Of a stretch of DNA of 17,161 nt, positions 1-7,090 are shown piece by piece; position 1 is the stretch's first letter; every line of letters starts with the position of its first letter. Location of the stretch: NCBI GenBank assembly GCA_043760535.1, contig JAYUOV010000085.1, positions 1 through 17,161 on the forward strand, given 5' to 3'. The notes under the pieces were generated by a model. It had not been told where the DNA came from and searched no databases. It worked only from the letters and a program-made list of their open reading frames with translations. This DNA is from JAZKFT01 sp043760535 (GTDB lineage Bacteria > Bacteroidota > Bacteroidia > Chitinophagales > Chitinophagaceae). The position numbers were made by a program, and so were the translations under genes.

Positions 1-89
1 ATATAGCTACTGCAAAAAAACAAGGAATCCCCATCATGCAAGCACTCGCAGATGCCATTCAAGGACGCCCTTTTGTAATGTCGGCCTGA
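1..89 (+). CDS. C-terminal end of an unidentified protein (partial)
   Basis: The left edge cuts a gene. Reading from base 3 there are 28 sense codons with no stop before TGA at 87-89, ending in GRPFVMSA. The stretch contains GIPIMQALADAIQ, which looks like a real amphipathic helix, and its codon use resembles the neighbours. Too little is left to name a family, and I do not recognise it. The gene would converge on the tspO-like gene. The reading is chosen because the other two + frames give less protein-like sequence or an immediate stop. It could still be chance. Confidence 0.4.
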   Translation, partial: IATAKKQGIPIMQALADAIQGRPFVMSA

Positions 90-322
90 ATAGTTACAAT
101 CCATTTACCATTATAAATTTAGTTTAGCCTTTTAGTTTAGCAATTTAAAGGTCGAAACCGCAGCCGTTGTGGTTGGTAATTACAAGTAGCCCTATTTACC
201 AGCGGCGTATTAGCAGCCGGTAATTACTATGCAAGGTTGCAGAATGGTAGTGTTAGCAAGGTGCATGCCATGCTGAAGGTGCGGTAGTGGTAAAGGTTTT
301 GTACCTATGAAATTGCTGCCAG
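90..322. other. Intergenic region between convergent genes, with short repeats
   Basis: No gene is seen in these 233 bases. They hold an 11-bp direct repeat, TTTAGTTTAGC, at 118-128 and 131-141. The palindromic octamer GTAATTAC occurs twice, at 176-183 and 220-227, each time preceded by G. No convincing rho-independent terminator is visible, although both flanking genes end here. The region from about 200 to 320 resembles coding DNA in composition but has stops in every frame, so it may be a decayed gene end. That last point is a guess. Confidence 0.45.
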
Positions 323-796
323 TTATTTATTTAAATACCAAATGTAAAAATTAAGCACACTGGCAAAACTTACCCAGCACAGGTATGGTATTTGTAAGTA
401 CCCCGCCACTGGTTTTACTTTTACAAAATAAATAATCATCATCAAAATAGAAATCCACAACAGCACAATCTCTACAAAGGCAAGCCCGGGTTTTTCTAAT
501 TTAAAAAAGACGATAGACCAACAAAAATTAAGCACCAGCTGCACTATAAAAACTGCAAGGGCCGTGCGGCGGTAAGGCTTACTGGCAGGCTGTTTCCAAA
601 CAAGAAAAAAACCTATGCCCATAAGTGTGTACAGCGAAGTCCAAACTGGAGCAAACAGATAATTGGGTGGATTAAACGATGGCTTCTGTACCGTGGCGTA
701 CCAACCTTCTACACCGCCCGTGGTAAAATATCCGGATAGGCCGCCTACTGCCAGCGGAATAAGTATGGAAATAATGAGTTTAACGATGTTGTTCAT
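323..796 (-). CDS. tspO: TspO/MBR family membrane protein
   Basis: This is a 157-residue integral membrane protein of the TspO/MBR (tryptophan-rich sensory protein, translocator protein) family. The family binds tetrapyrroles and is linked to stress responses, but its biochemical role in bacteria is unsettled. The sequence shows five hydrophobic helices. After the first helix comes the family block WYATVQKPSFNPPNYLFAPV, followed by W and LYTLMGIG. The end is the family-typical LNFYIWYLN. The length matches the family norm (about 155-165). I chose the ATG at 794-796 because the frame is open 28 codons further upstream, but that extension overlaps the end of yggS and does not look like protein. 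The gene lies 46 bp downstream of yggS on the same strand, so the two are probably co-transcribed. Confidence 0.9.
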   Translation of the reverse strand: MNNIVKLIISILIPLAVGGLSGYFTTGGVEGWYATVQKPSFNPPNYLFAPVWTSLYTLMGIGFFLVWKQPASKPYRRTALAVFIVQLVLNFCWSIVFFKLEKPGLAFVEIVLLWISILMMIIYFVKVKPVAGYLQIPYLCWVSFASVLNFYIWYLNK

Positions 797-842
797 GGAT
801 ACATTTTTATTTTTTACAAACCAGCTTACTAAAGATGACGCC

Positions 843-1505
843 CTACTTTGGGTCTCTTGCCCCAAATAAAAGGCTGCCAATACGTACCATGGTACTGCCT
901 TGGTATATAGCTATTTTATAATCGCCACTCATGCCCATGCTTAGCACTGTTAAGGGTGCGCCGTATGTGGTAGCCGCTTTTTTATACAACTCTTTCAGCG
1001 TTTTAAACTCTGTAGTTACCACTGCATCATCATCGCTAAAAGAGCCCATACCCATTAGCCCACAAACATGCACATTTACATACTCACCCGATGATCCAAT
1101 GACTACTGACAATTCATGCTCATCCATCCCAAACTTGGTTGCTTCCTGGGCAATATGTATTTGCAACAGGCAATCAATTACCCTGCCGTTTTTTTTGGCT
1201 TCCTTGTTTATAGCTACCAGTAATTTTTCGCTATCCACGCCATGTATTAGGTGTACAAATTGGGCAATATATTTCACCTTATTACTTTGCAAATGCCCAA
1301 TAAAATGCCAGCGAATATCTTTTGGCAGGGCTTCGTATTTAGCCATTAATTCCTGCACATAATTTTCGCCAAAGTCTCGTTGGCCTAGGTTGTAAAGGGC
1401 CAGAATGTCTTCGTTGGGCTTTAACTTACTTACCGCCACCAGTGTAACACCGGCAGCATCGCATCCCGATTTTATTTGTAGGTAAGCAGCTTTATTAATG
1501 GGCAT
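843..1505 (-). CDS. yggS: YggS-type pyridoxal phosphate homeostasis protein
   Basis: This 220-residue protein belongs to the YggS/PROSC (PLPBP) family: cytosolic, single-domain PLP-binding proteins with the alanine racemase N-terminal barrel fold. They carry or buffer pyridoxal 5'-phosphate and have no known catalytic activity. The Schiff-base lysine is K27 in LVAVSKLK. Further family blocks are FGENYVQE, HFIGHLQSNK, the GLMGMG loop and the C-terminal LSMGMSGDY with GSTMVRIGSLLFG, which binds the PLP phosphate. The length is slightly below the usual 225-235 because the N-terminal helix is short. The start is the first ATG in frame. It lies between the acyl-CoA dehydrogenase gene (161 bp upstream) and tspO (46 bp downstream), all on one strand. 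Confidence 0.95.
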   Translation of the reverse strand: MPINKAAYLQIKSGCDAAGVTLVAVSKLKPNEDILALYNLGQRDFGENYVQELMAKYEALPKDIRWHFIGHLQSNKVKYIAQFVHLIHGVDSEKLLVAINKEAKKNGRVIDCLLQIHIAQEATKFGMDEHELSVVIGSSGEYVNVHVCGLMGMGSFSDDDAVVTTEFKTLKELYKKAATTYGAPLTVLSMGMSGDYKIAIYQGSTMVRIGSLLFGARDPK

Positions 1506-1666
1506 GGTTCGTTTGTAACTAAGTAGTGAGTAATGCAGGTCATTGGTCTGTAAGTTATTGGCAAGTTTTAAATCAAATTCAAGGTGTTTTCACAACTGTT
1601 CAAAAGTTGATGATTATTAACAGACCTGTCTACGCCACTAACCTATTGGCCAACGACTATTGGCTA
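1506..1666. other. Intergenic region between acyl-CoA dehydrogenase and yggS
   Basis: No gene is seen. The octamer CTATTGGC occurs at 1643-1650 and 1657-1664, just past the dehydrogenase stop codon. No TAnnTTTG element precedes yggS on the minus strand, so I cannot tell whether yggS has its own promoter. Confidence 0.4.
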
Positions 1667-2821
1667 TCACTTTAATATTGCCCTGCTAATTACAATGCGT
1701 TGTACTTCGCTAGTGCCTTCGTATATCTGGGTAATTTTAGCATCCCTCATTAGTCGTTCTACATGAAATTCTTTTACAAAACCATAGCCACCATGCACCT
1801 GTACTGCTTCGGTGGTAACCCACATGGCTGTTTCGCTGCTAAATACCTTGGCCATGCTGCTGCTTAAAGTGTAGTCAATGTGTTGGTCTTTTTCGTAGGC
1901 AGCTTTTAAACAAAGTAATCGGCTGGCTTCTATCTTGGTGGCCATATCGGCCAGTTTAAACTGTATGGCTTGGTGGTGCATAATTTCTTTACCAAAAGCC
2001 TTACGCTGTTTGCTGTACGCCAATGCCATTTCGTAAGCGCCACTAGCTATACCCAATGCTTGTGCTGCTATCCCAATGCGGCCACCAGCAAGGGTTTTCA
2101 TAGCAAAAGTAAATCCAAAGCCATCGGCACCTATCCGGTTTTCCTTTGGTACTATTACATCAGAAAAAGCGATGCTGTGGGTATCGCTGCCACGGATGCC
2201 GAGTTTATTTTCTTTGGCACCTACACTTACTCCGGCCCATTTTTTTTCTACAATAAATGCATTGATACCCCGGCTGCCTTTAGATACATCCGTTTGTGCT
2301 ATTACCAAATACACTTCGGCAGAACTGCCATTGGTAATCCAGTTTTTGATACCGTTTAAAAGGTAATGGTCGCCTTTGTCTTCTGCGGTGGTTCGCTGGC
2401 TGGTAGCATCGCTGCCGGCTTCGGGTTCGCTTAATAAAAAAGCACCAATATACAGTTCGCCATCTTTTCTGCCCTGGGCTAGCGGGGTTAAATATTTTAC
2501 TTTTTGCGCCTCATTACCGTAGGCCATTAGGCCATAGCATACCAAACTATTGTTTACACTTACTACCACACTTGTGCTAGCATCCACCTTGCTTATTTCT
2601 TCCATGGCCAGTACATAGCTAATGGTATCCATACCGCTACCGCCATATTGTGGGTCCACCATCATGCCCATAAAACCCAGTTCGGCCAGCTTCATAATCT
2701 GTTCTTTCGGAAACTTTTGTAGTTCATCTCTTTCTATAACACCGGGCAGGCATTCGCTTTGGGCAAAATCTCTGGCCGCCTGGCGAATCATAAGGTGTTC
2801 TTCGGACAATTGAAAATTCAT
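1667..2821 (-). CDS. Short-chain acyl-CoA dehydrogenase (FAD)
   Basis: This 384-residue flavoprotein oxidises acyl-CoA to trans-2-enoyl-CoA and passes electrons to electron-transfer flavoprotein in beta-oxidation or branched amino acid breakdown. Both acyl-CoA dehydrogenase signatures are present: AFLLSEPEAGSD (127-138), with the substrate/FAD loop, and the C-terminal QVHGGYGFVKEFHVERLMRD. These lead to IYEGTSE, whose E368 is the catalytic base of the butyryl/short-chain branch. N-terminal helical (1-120), beta (121-235) and C-terminal helical domains are all complete. The frame is open 65 codons further upstream, but that extension (LHHINFFYQTYACTCAALLQ) is not family-like. MNFQLSEEHLMIRQ is the normal start, so I use the ATG at 2819-2821. 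The preferred chain length cannot be fixed from sequence alone; closest in feel to butyryl-CoA dehydrogenases. Confidence 0.94.
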   Translation of the reverse strand: MNFQLSEEHLMIRQAARDFAQSECLPGVIERDELQKFPKEQIMKLAELGFMGMMVDPQYGGSGMDTISYVLAMEEISKVDASTSVVVSVNNSLVCYGLMAYGNEAQKVKYLTPLAQGRKDGELYIGAFLLSEPEAGSDATSQRTTAEDKGDHYLLNGIKNWITNGSSAEVYLVIAQTDVSKGSRGINAFIVEKKWAGVSVGAKENKLGIRGSDTHSIAFSDVIVPKENRIGADGFGFTFAMKTLAGGRIGIAAQALGIASGAYEMALAYSKQRKAFGKEIMHHQAIQFKLADMATKIEASRLLCLKAAYEKDQHIDYTLSSSMAKVFSSETAMWVTTEAVQVHGGYGFVKEFHVERLMRDAKITQIYEGTSEVQRIVISRAILK

Positions 2822-2845
2822 AACTGGCTCGTTTGTTTTGTAGTG

Positions 2846-2853
2846 CAAAAATA
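2846..2853 (-). promoter_or_regulatory. Candidate -7 promoter element for the acyl-CoA dehydrogenase gene
   Basis: Read on the minus strand, this is TATTTTTG, an exact match to the Bacteroidota -7 consensus TAnnTTTG, placed 25 bp before the ATG. That would give a leader of roughly 15-20 nt. No TTG stands at the expected -33 distance, so support is from one half-site only. Confidence 0.35.
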
Positions 2854-3039
2854 GGAGCAAACTAACGCCTGGTAGTTTTTTTGGTGGGGAATATTTTAAT
2901 GGTACTATGTTACTTCTTTGTAACAATGCAGCACAGGTACATGCATAAGTTTGGTAAAAAAAATTAATATGATGTAACATCTTATTGATTTTTTTGGTAA
3001 AATAATCTCCAAACAATATCGTTTATTTGAAACTTTAAA

Positions 3040-3558
3040 ATGGTCAATACTTCTCCTTCATCTACTGCTACAAAGCCTGGCACTTACCTACTGTGGTTGT
3101 TGTTTGCTGTTTACAGTGTCATTTTGGTAAAAATTATCGTAATAAAAAAAACCCGATTTTTTATAAATAGCCTTCGGCAAACCTGGCACCACGGCGGTTT
3201 TCAAAAAGCAGCCGCTCCCCCAAACTGGACTATTTTTAAAACCATTAAAATTTACCTGTCGCCCAATGTAAACAAATTAGAAGCCTTTGCAAATGTGGGC
3301 GGCAACATCATCATCTTTATTCCCTTTGGCTTTTTGGTGGCTACGCTGCTAAAGGGCAGGCATAAGGCCATTAAAACGATTGTTTTTGGCTTTTTGCTCA
3401 GTTCTGGTTTTGAATTTTTTCAATTGTACACCAGCTGTGGCAATTTTGATATTGATGATATTCTCCTTAACACAGCCGGAACTATTATGGGCGTTCTTTT
3501 TTGGCGTATTGGCAATTTTCTGCTACACAATTTTGCTAGTAATAACACTAAAATGTAG
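3040..3558 (+). CDS. VanZ-like membrane protein
   Basis: This 172-residue membrane protein fits the VanZ-like family, named after the teicoplanin-resistance accessory protein; most chromosomal members have no known role. It has an N-terminal helix (about 15-36, LLWLLFAVYSVILVKIIVI). After a polar stretch comes the family core: NVGGNIIIFIPFGFLVATLL, then a helix with SSGFEFFQLYT, then FDIDDILLNTAGTIMGVLFW. The E in GFEFFQL and the DIDD motif are the conserved polar residues. The start ATG is the first in frame and sits 218 bp from the divergently read acyl-CoA dehydrogenase gene. The last residues (ASNNTKM) are hydrophilic. No van genes are nearby, so glycopeptide resistance should not be assumed. 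Confidence 0.85.
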   Translation: MVNTSPSSTATKPGTYLLWLLFAVYSVILVKIIVIKKTRFFINSLRQTWHHGGFQKAAAPPNWTIFKTIKIYLSPNVNKLEAFANVGGNIIIFIPFGFLVATLLKGRHKAIKTIVFGFLLSSGFEFFQLYTSCGNFDIDDILLNTAGTIMGVLFWRIGNFLLHNFASNNTKM

Positions 3559-3574
3559 CATCAAGTAATTTGCT

Positions 3575-3615
3575 GCTGCCCATATACTGGCAGCCGGGCT
3601 TTAAATAGCAAGCCC
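3575..3615 (+). terminator. Two tandem stem-loops after the VanZ-like gene
   Basis: Two perfect 6-bp stems with 8-nt loops stand back to back: GCTGCC (3575-3580) with GGCAGC (3589-3594), and GGGCTT (3596-3601) with AAGCCC (3610-3615). No long T tract follows, so a rho-independent terminator is only a possibility. They could instead act in the leader of uxaC, 120 bp downstream. Confidence 0.35.
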
Positions 3616-3735
3616 AATTATAGTTTGCGTAAACATTCCCCTAATTTTAAGCAGTATAATAATAATAAATGAATTGTGTTGCTGCTGCTAAAACTGAATA
3701 AACACAAGTAACACTAATCGGAAAAAAGCCCCCAA

Positions 3736-5142
3736 ATGAAAAATTTCTTAGACCAAAATTTTCTGCTAAATAATACTACCGCAGAGAAACTGTACCACGA
3801 TTTTGCAAAGCAGATGCCAGTTATAGACTACCATTGCCATCAGTTACCCGATCAGGTAGCCAACGATCACCAATTTAAAAACCTTACGCAGGTATGGCTG
3901 TATGGCGACCATTATAAGTGGCGGGCTATGAGGGCTAATGGTGTTAACGAACGCTTTATAACTGGCGACGCCACCGACTTTGAAAAGTTTGAAGCATGGG
4001 CTGCAACCGTGCCTTATACGCTTCGCAATCCATTGTACCACTGGACCCATCTGGAACTGCAACGCTATTTTGATGTGTACGATATTCTTGACAGTACTAC
4101 TGCCAAAAAAATTTACGATGAATGTACAGCCAAGTTGCAAACGCCAGGGTATTCTGTAAAAAATCTGCTTCGCAAAATGAATGTAAAAGTGGTATGTACC
4201 ACCGACGACCCTATTGATACTTTGGAGCATCACAAAAAGATAAAATCCGATGGTTTTGAAATAAAAATATTACCTGCCTACAGGCCAGATAAAGCCATGA
4301 ACGTGGATGATGCCGCAACGTTTAACGCTTATGTGGCTCAGGTGGAAAAAGCATCCGGGATTAAAGTTTCATCATATAAAAATTACCTGGAAGCCCTTAA
4401 AAACCGGCATGATTTTTTTGCCGAAATGGGCGGCTCCGTAAGCGACCATGGCCTGGAACAGATTTATGCGGAAGACTATACCGAAGCCGAAGTAAATGCC
4501 GCCTTTGATAAAGTAAGAAGTGGCAGCGAACTGAGCCGTGAAGAGAACCTGAAATTGAAATCGGCCATGCTGCACCAATTCGCCATTTGGCACCATGCAA
4601 GAGGTTGGGTACAGCAATTTCACCTGGGTGCTTTACGTAATAACAATGCCCGGATGCTGGCCAAGCTAGGCCCCGATACCGGTTGGGATTCTATCGGCGA
4701 TTTTAGCCAAAGCCGTGCCTTATCGAAGTTTATGAACCGCCTCGACAGCACCGACCAACTGGCCAAAACAATCATCTACAACCTTAACCCTGCCGATAAC
4801 GAACTGATGGCAACGATGATTGGAAATTTTAATGATGGTTCTGTAGCAGGCAAAGTACAATTTGGAAGCGGCTGGTGGTTTCTCGATCAAAAAGATGGTA
4901 TGACACGGCAACTGAATGCCCTAAGCAATATGGGCCTGTTGAGCAAGTTTGTAGGCATGCTTACCGATAGCCGCAGCTTTCTTAGTTACCCACGCCACGA
5001 GTATTTTCGGCGCCTGCTGTGCAATATGTTTGGCGAAGAAATAGAGAATGGCGAAATGCCCAATGATATAAATTGGGTGGGTAAAGTGATACAGGATATC
5101 TGCTTCAACAATGCGAATGAATATTTTGGATGGAAGATGTAA
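3736..5142 (+). CDS. uxaC: Glucuronate isomerase (uronate isomerase)
   Basis: This 468-residue cytosolic enzyme (EC 5.3.1.12) converts D-glucuronate to D-fructuronate, and D-galacturonate to D-tagaturonate, the first step of hexuronate breakdown. It belongs to the amidohydrolase superfamily. The metal-binding HxH is H33/H35 in VIDYHCHQLPDQ. Other family blocks are TQVWLYGDHYKWRAMRANGV, YTLRNPLYHWTHLELQRYF, VVCTTDDPIDTLEHH, HARGWVQQFHLGALRNNN, LGPDTGWDSIGDF and the C-terminal LSYPRHEYFRRLLCNMFG. The length is the family norm and no key block is missing. The start follows an A-rich leader ending in GCCCCCAA. No uxuA, uxuB, uxaA/B, kdgK or transporter gene is seen in the window, so the rest of the pathway must be elsewhere. 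Confidence 0.97.
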   Translation: MKNFLDQNFLLNNTTAEKLYHDFAKQMPVIDYHCHQLPDQVANDHQFKNLTQVWLYGDHYKWRAMRANGVNERFITGDATDFEKFEAWAATVPYTLRNPLYHWTHLELQRYFDVYDILDSTTAKKIYDECTAKLQTPGYSVKNLLRKMNVKVVCTTDDPIDTLEHHKKIKSDGFEIKILPAYRPDKAMNVDDAATFNAYVAQVEKASGIKVSSYKNYLEALKNRHDFFAEMGGSVSDHGLEQIYAEDYTEAEVNAAFDKVRSGSELSREENLKLKSAMLHQFAIWHHARGWVQQFHLGALRNNNARMLAKLGPDTGWDSIGDFSQSRALSKFMNRLDSTDQLAKTIIYNLNPADNELMATMIGNFNDGSVAGKVQFGSGWWFLDQKDGMTRQLNALSNMGLLSKFVGMLTDSRSFLSYPRHEYFRRLLCNMFGEEIENGEMPNDINWVGKVIQDICFNNANEYFGWKM

Positions 5143-5153
5143 TATGCAAAAAA

Positions 5154-5177
5154 GAAAATGTGCAGATGTGCAAATGT
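5154..5177 (+). repeat. Three-unit octamer array (GCAAATGT type)
   Basis: Three consecutive 8-bp units lie just past the uxaC stop: GAAAATGT, GCAGATGT and GCAAATGT. The same unit family forms the arrays between actA and actB near 14.8 kb. It is intergenic and too short to be called a minisatellite on its own. Confidence 0.6.
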
Positions 5178-5299
5178 TTGTACTAGGATTTGAGCGGATG
5201 AACAGCTTTGAGGCTAAGTGAGTATTTGGTTAATTAAAATCTATACATAAACCGTACTTGTGAATTACTAAACTATTTTTCAATGTAAAAAAATCCTAA
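5178..5299. other. Intergenic stretch with no recognised feature
   Basis: These A/T-rich bases lie between the octamer array after uxaC and the RhuM remnant. I see no open frame of note, no terminator and no promoter element. A missing N-terminal part of the RhuM-like gene may once have occupied the end of this stretch. Confidence 0.4.
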
Positions 5300-5640
5300 C
5301 TCGTTATTTACCAAACCGAAAACGGACAAGCCGAATTAGATGTGAGGGTGGAAAATTTCGAAAGTCTGTATTACGTTTTGTAAAATAGTGTAAAACAAAA
5401 TACACTGAGCAATTGCCGGCCAAACCGCTGCCGATATAACTAAAAACCGAACCAACAGTGCATTGCCCAATAAGTGCCCTACTAAATGTAAAGGGAGAAA
5501 AGCCCAGAAAACTGGATGTGGGCATTGCCCAAAATTTTCTAAATGAAAACGAATGGCTGGCACTGAATAATTTGGTAGAACAATATCTTTTTTTTGCACA
5601 ATGCCAAGCCAAGAGACGGATACCTATAAATAAAAATTGA
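5300..5640 (+). pseudogene. Decayed RhuM-family gene (virulence RhuM / HTH-associated), three frames
   Basis: Three fragments in three different + frames match, in order, parts of RhuM-family proteins, which are usually about 330 residues. The first (5309-5356) reads YQTENGQAELDVRVEN, the usual N-terminal strand motif. The second (5376-5468) reads FCKIV, stop, NKIH, stop, AIAGQTAAD. Restoring CAA for TAA at 5391 and TGG for TGA at 5406 gives the family block VQNKIHWAIAGQTAAD. The third, starting near 5470, reads KGEKPRKLDVGIAQNFLNEN then EWLALNNLVEQYLFFAQCQA and KRRIP, and stops at 5638-5640, before the usual YMKDW ending. About 190 central residues are gone, including the winged-helix part. 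So I see a deletion, two frame changes, two nonsense codons and a truncated end. The family match is from memory of its motifs, not a search. Confidence 0.75.
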
Positions 5641-5771
5641 ATATAAAAACTACTTAGATTTTTATCGCCTAACGAACAGGTACATACTTATTAATACCGG
5701 TAAAATAAGCCACTAAATTGCGGTTAAAAATTATAATAAAGAGAAAAGATAAATTTAAAACCCATACTGCC

Positions 5772-6275
5772 ATGAGTATTCAGCTATCAACTCTTGCCCA
5801 CGCCCCTTGCCTATTCCCTATTTTTAGTAATGCTGAAAATATACAATTCACAAACTTTAAAACCTTTGAAGACTTAACCGCTTTTACTCTTTTTCTGGAA
5901 CGATTTTTAGCCATTGAAAAGGGTGGCCCCTTGCAGTATGGCCCATTTTCCATTTACCAAAACGAAACCATTTTTGGCCTCTGCGGCTTGCAGCAAATAG
6001 ATTTAGCCAAAGGAAAATCGGAACTTTGGTATGTATTACACAAAGATTATTGGGGTAGGGGATTGGCCAAAGAAGCGGTACAAATATTATTAACCAAAGC
6101 CAAACAAAATAGCCAATTACGAACCATTTATGCCGAGGCTGTAAGCAGCAATGCTGCAAGCTGGAGAATATTGGAGAATCTTGGTTTTACCAGAACGGGA
6201 GAAAAGGCAGATGGCTTTTCTAAGGGTGCCATAAAAACAGACATCAGCTATTATGCCATGGATTTACAAGACTAA
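5772..6275 (+). CDS. GNAT-family N-acetyltransferase (RimJ/RimL type)
   Basis: This 167-residue protein has the GNAT fold and probably transfers an acetyl group from acetyl-CoA to an amine or a protein N-terminus. The acetyl-CoA pyrophosphate loop is KDYWGRGLAKEAVQ (91-104). The next strand and helix, AEAVSSNAASWRILENLGF then TRTGE, are typical of the Acetyltransf_3 (RimJ/RimL) branch, where the Asn and Ser in SSNAASW are conserved. Its ELWYVLHKDYWG strand is also canonical. The N-terminus (1-50) is divergent and gives no hint of substrate. The start is the ATG at 5772; a TTG further upstream would add 18 basic residues that are not family-like. It follows the RhuM remnant and precedes an unrecognised gene by 44 bp. 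Confidence 0.85.
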   Translation: MSIQLSTLAHAPCLFPIFSNAENIQFTNFKTFEDLTAFTLFLERFLAIEKGGPLQYGPFSIYQNETIFGLCGLQQIDLAKGKSELWYVLHKDYWGRGLAKEAVQILLTKAKQNSQLRTIYAEAVSSNAASWRILENLGFTRTGEKADGFSKGAIKTDISYYAMDLQD

Positions 6276-6319
6276 AAACAAAGATAATATATTTGGCCAG
6301 TACCAGTAACATAAACCAC

Positions 6320-6979
6320 ATGAATGCAACTAAAAGTATAGCAACAGAGATAAGCGAAACACCTGCAAAAGATATAGATTTGAGCCAAGTGCCACAGCAA
6401 AAGGTAAAAGCATTTATACATAGCAATCATCTTTATAACCTCAGCGATTTTGCCAGCCTTCGGAGTTTCGATTACAACCGAACAGATATAGATACTTTTT
6501 ATCATCATTCCAAAACCTTTATTATAAAAGCAGCTATTGAAGCCGTGTGGAGTAAATACCTGAATATACACCCATGCGAAGCCTGGAAAGGAGAGATTGT
6601 AAGTTTTGGTTTTCAATATTCAAAACCAAAAAACCGGCTCACCTATATTAAAGATGCCTACGAAGGATTAGAAGTAGGGCAGATTGTTTTTCTTAATGTA
6701 AGTTTTATAATGGGCTTGGTAAATATTGCCGTAGGCCACGAAATATCGGAAGTAAATGAGGCCGAAAAAACACTTGCCACTTCTTACCTTAATGGAGGAA
6801 AATCTGAGGGTACCCAACAGATAAAACTGCATGCCACACCCGAAGGTTACACAGCTGTAACACACCATACCACATACAAAAGCAATTCGAAATTTCGGGA
6901 CAAATACCTGTACCCAATATTGCATACACAGGCCATCGCAGCCTTTCATAATAATATTAAAGCAGCTTTGATAAAGTAA
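6320..6979 (+). CDS. Unrecognised 219-residue protein, possibly SRPBCC/DUF1990-like
   Basis: I do not recognise this protein with certainty. It has no signal peptide and no membrane helix. The N-terminal 50 residues are polar. A helix-rich stretch, KTFIIKAAIEAVWSKYLNIH, is followed by alternating strands: EIVSFGFQYS, LEVGQIVFLNVSFIM, NIAVGHEISEVNEAEKTLAT, GTQQIKLHAT and TAVTHHTTYKS. A long C-terminal helix (ILHTQAIAAFHNNIKAALI) closes it. An N-terminal helix with xxVWxx, then antiparallel strands, then a C-terminal helix is what START/SRPBCC polyketide-cyclase-like lipid-binding folds look like, and the strand pattern recalls DUF1990. That fold assignment is inference. I start at ATG 6320; TTG at 6293 is in frame but less likely. 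Codon use is like the neighbours. Confidence 0.7.
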   Translation: MNATKSIATEISETPAKDIDLSQVPQQKVKAFIHSNHLYNLSDFASLRSFDYNRTDIDTFYHHSKTFIIKAAIEAVWSKYLNIHPCEAWKGEIVSFGFQYSKPKNRLTYIKDAYEGLEVGQIVFLNVSFIMGLVNIAVGHEISEVNEAEKTLATSYLNGGKSEGTQQIKLHATPEGYTAVTHHTTYKSNSKFRDKYLYPILHTQAIAAFHNNIKAALIK

Positions 6980-6983
6980 AGCA

Positions 6984-7014
6984 GGGTATTAGGTACAGGG
7001 CAAAGGGTTTGGGG
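6984..7014 (+). promoter_or_regulatory. Possible G-quadruplex in the intergenic transcript
   Basis: Four G runs of three or more occur within 31 bases of an otherwise A/T-rich region: GGG at 6984-6986, GGG at 6998-7000, GGG at 7005-7007 and GGGG at 7011-7014, with loops of 11, 4 and 3 nt. The 11-nt loop contains a further GG. It lies on the sense strand, 5 bp after one stop codon and 77 bp before the DUF1415 start. No function is known. Confidence 0.35.
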
Positions 7015-7090
7015 TAAATGAATTGTAAATTATCAGATAGGCTTCCGGTATTAGTAGTAAGGGCTTTAGCTTAAATGGGTCGGCAAAAAA

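Noticed and set aside
176..227. Two GTAATTAC palindromes as an operator pair
   Set aside because: They lie between the 3' ends of converging genes, with no promoter nearby; 8-bp A/T-rich palindromes are expected by chance.
2822..3016. 65-residue N-terminal extension of the acyl-CoA dehydrogenase, as a possible targeting region
   Set aside because: The extension is not family-like, overlaps the candidate promoter, and the internal MNFQLSEEHLMIRQ is the standard start.
3040..3558. Glycopeptide resistance gene vanZ
   Set aside because: Only the VanZ-like fold is shared; no vanH/A/X/Y/R/S genes are nearby, and stand-alone VanZ-like proteins are common in environmental bacteria.
3844..4233. Minus-strand frame of 129 codons inside uxaC
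   Set aside because: It is antisense to the conserved uronate isomerase core; no family match and no plausible start context.
5304..5612. Minus-strand open frames opposite the RhuM remnant (102 and 87 codons)
   Set aside because: They are antisense to motifs that match RhuM on the + strand, have odd composition (many Trp, Cys, Phe) and resemble no family.
5458..5640. A 60-residue + frame as an intact small gene
   Set aside because: Its content (GEKPRKLDVGIAQNFLNENE) is the C-terminal block of a much longer RhuM-type protein whose earlier parts sit in other frames just upstream, so it is a fragment.
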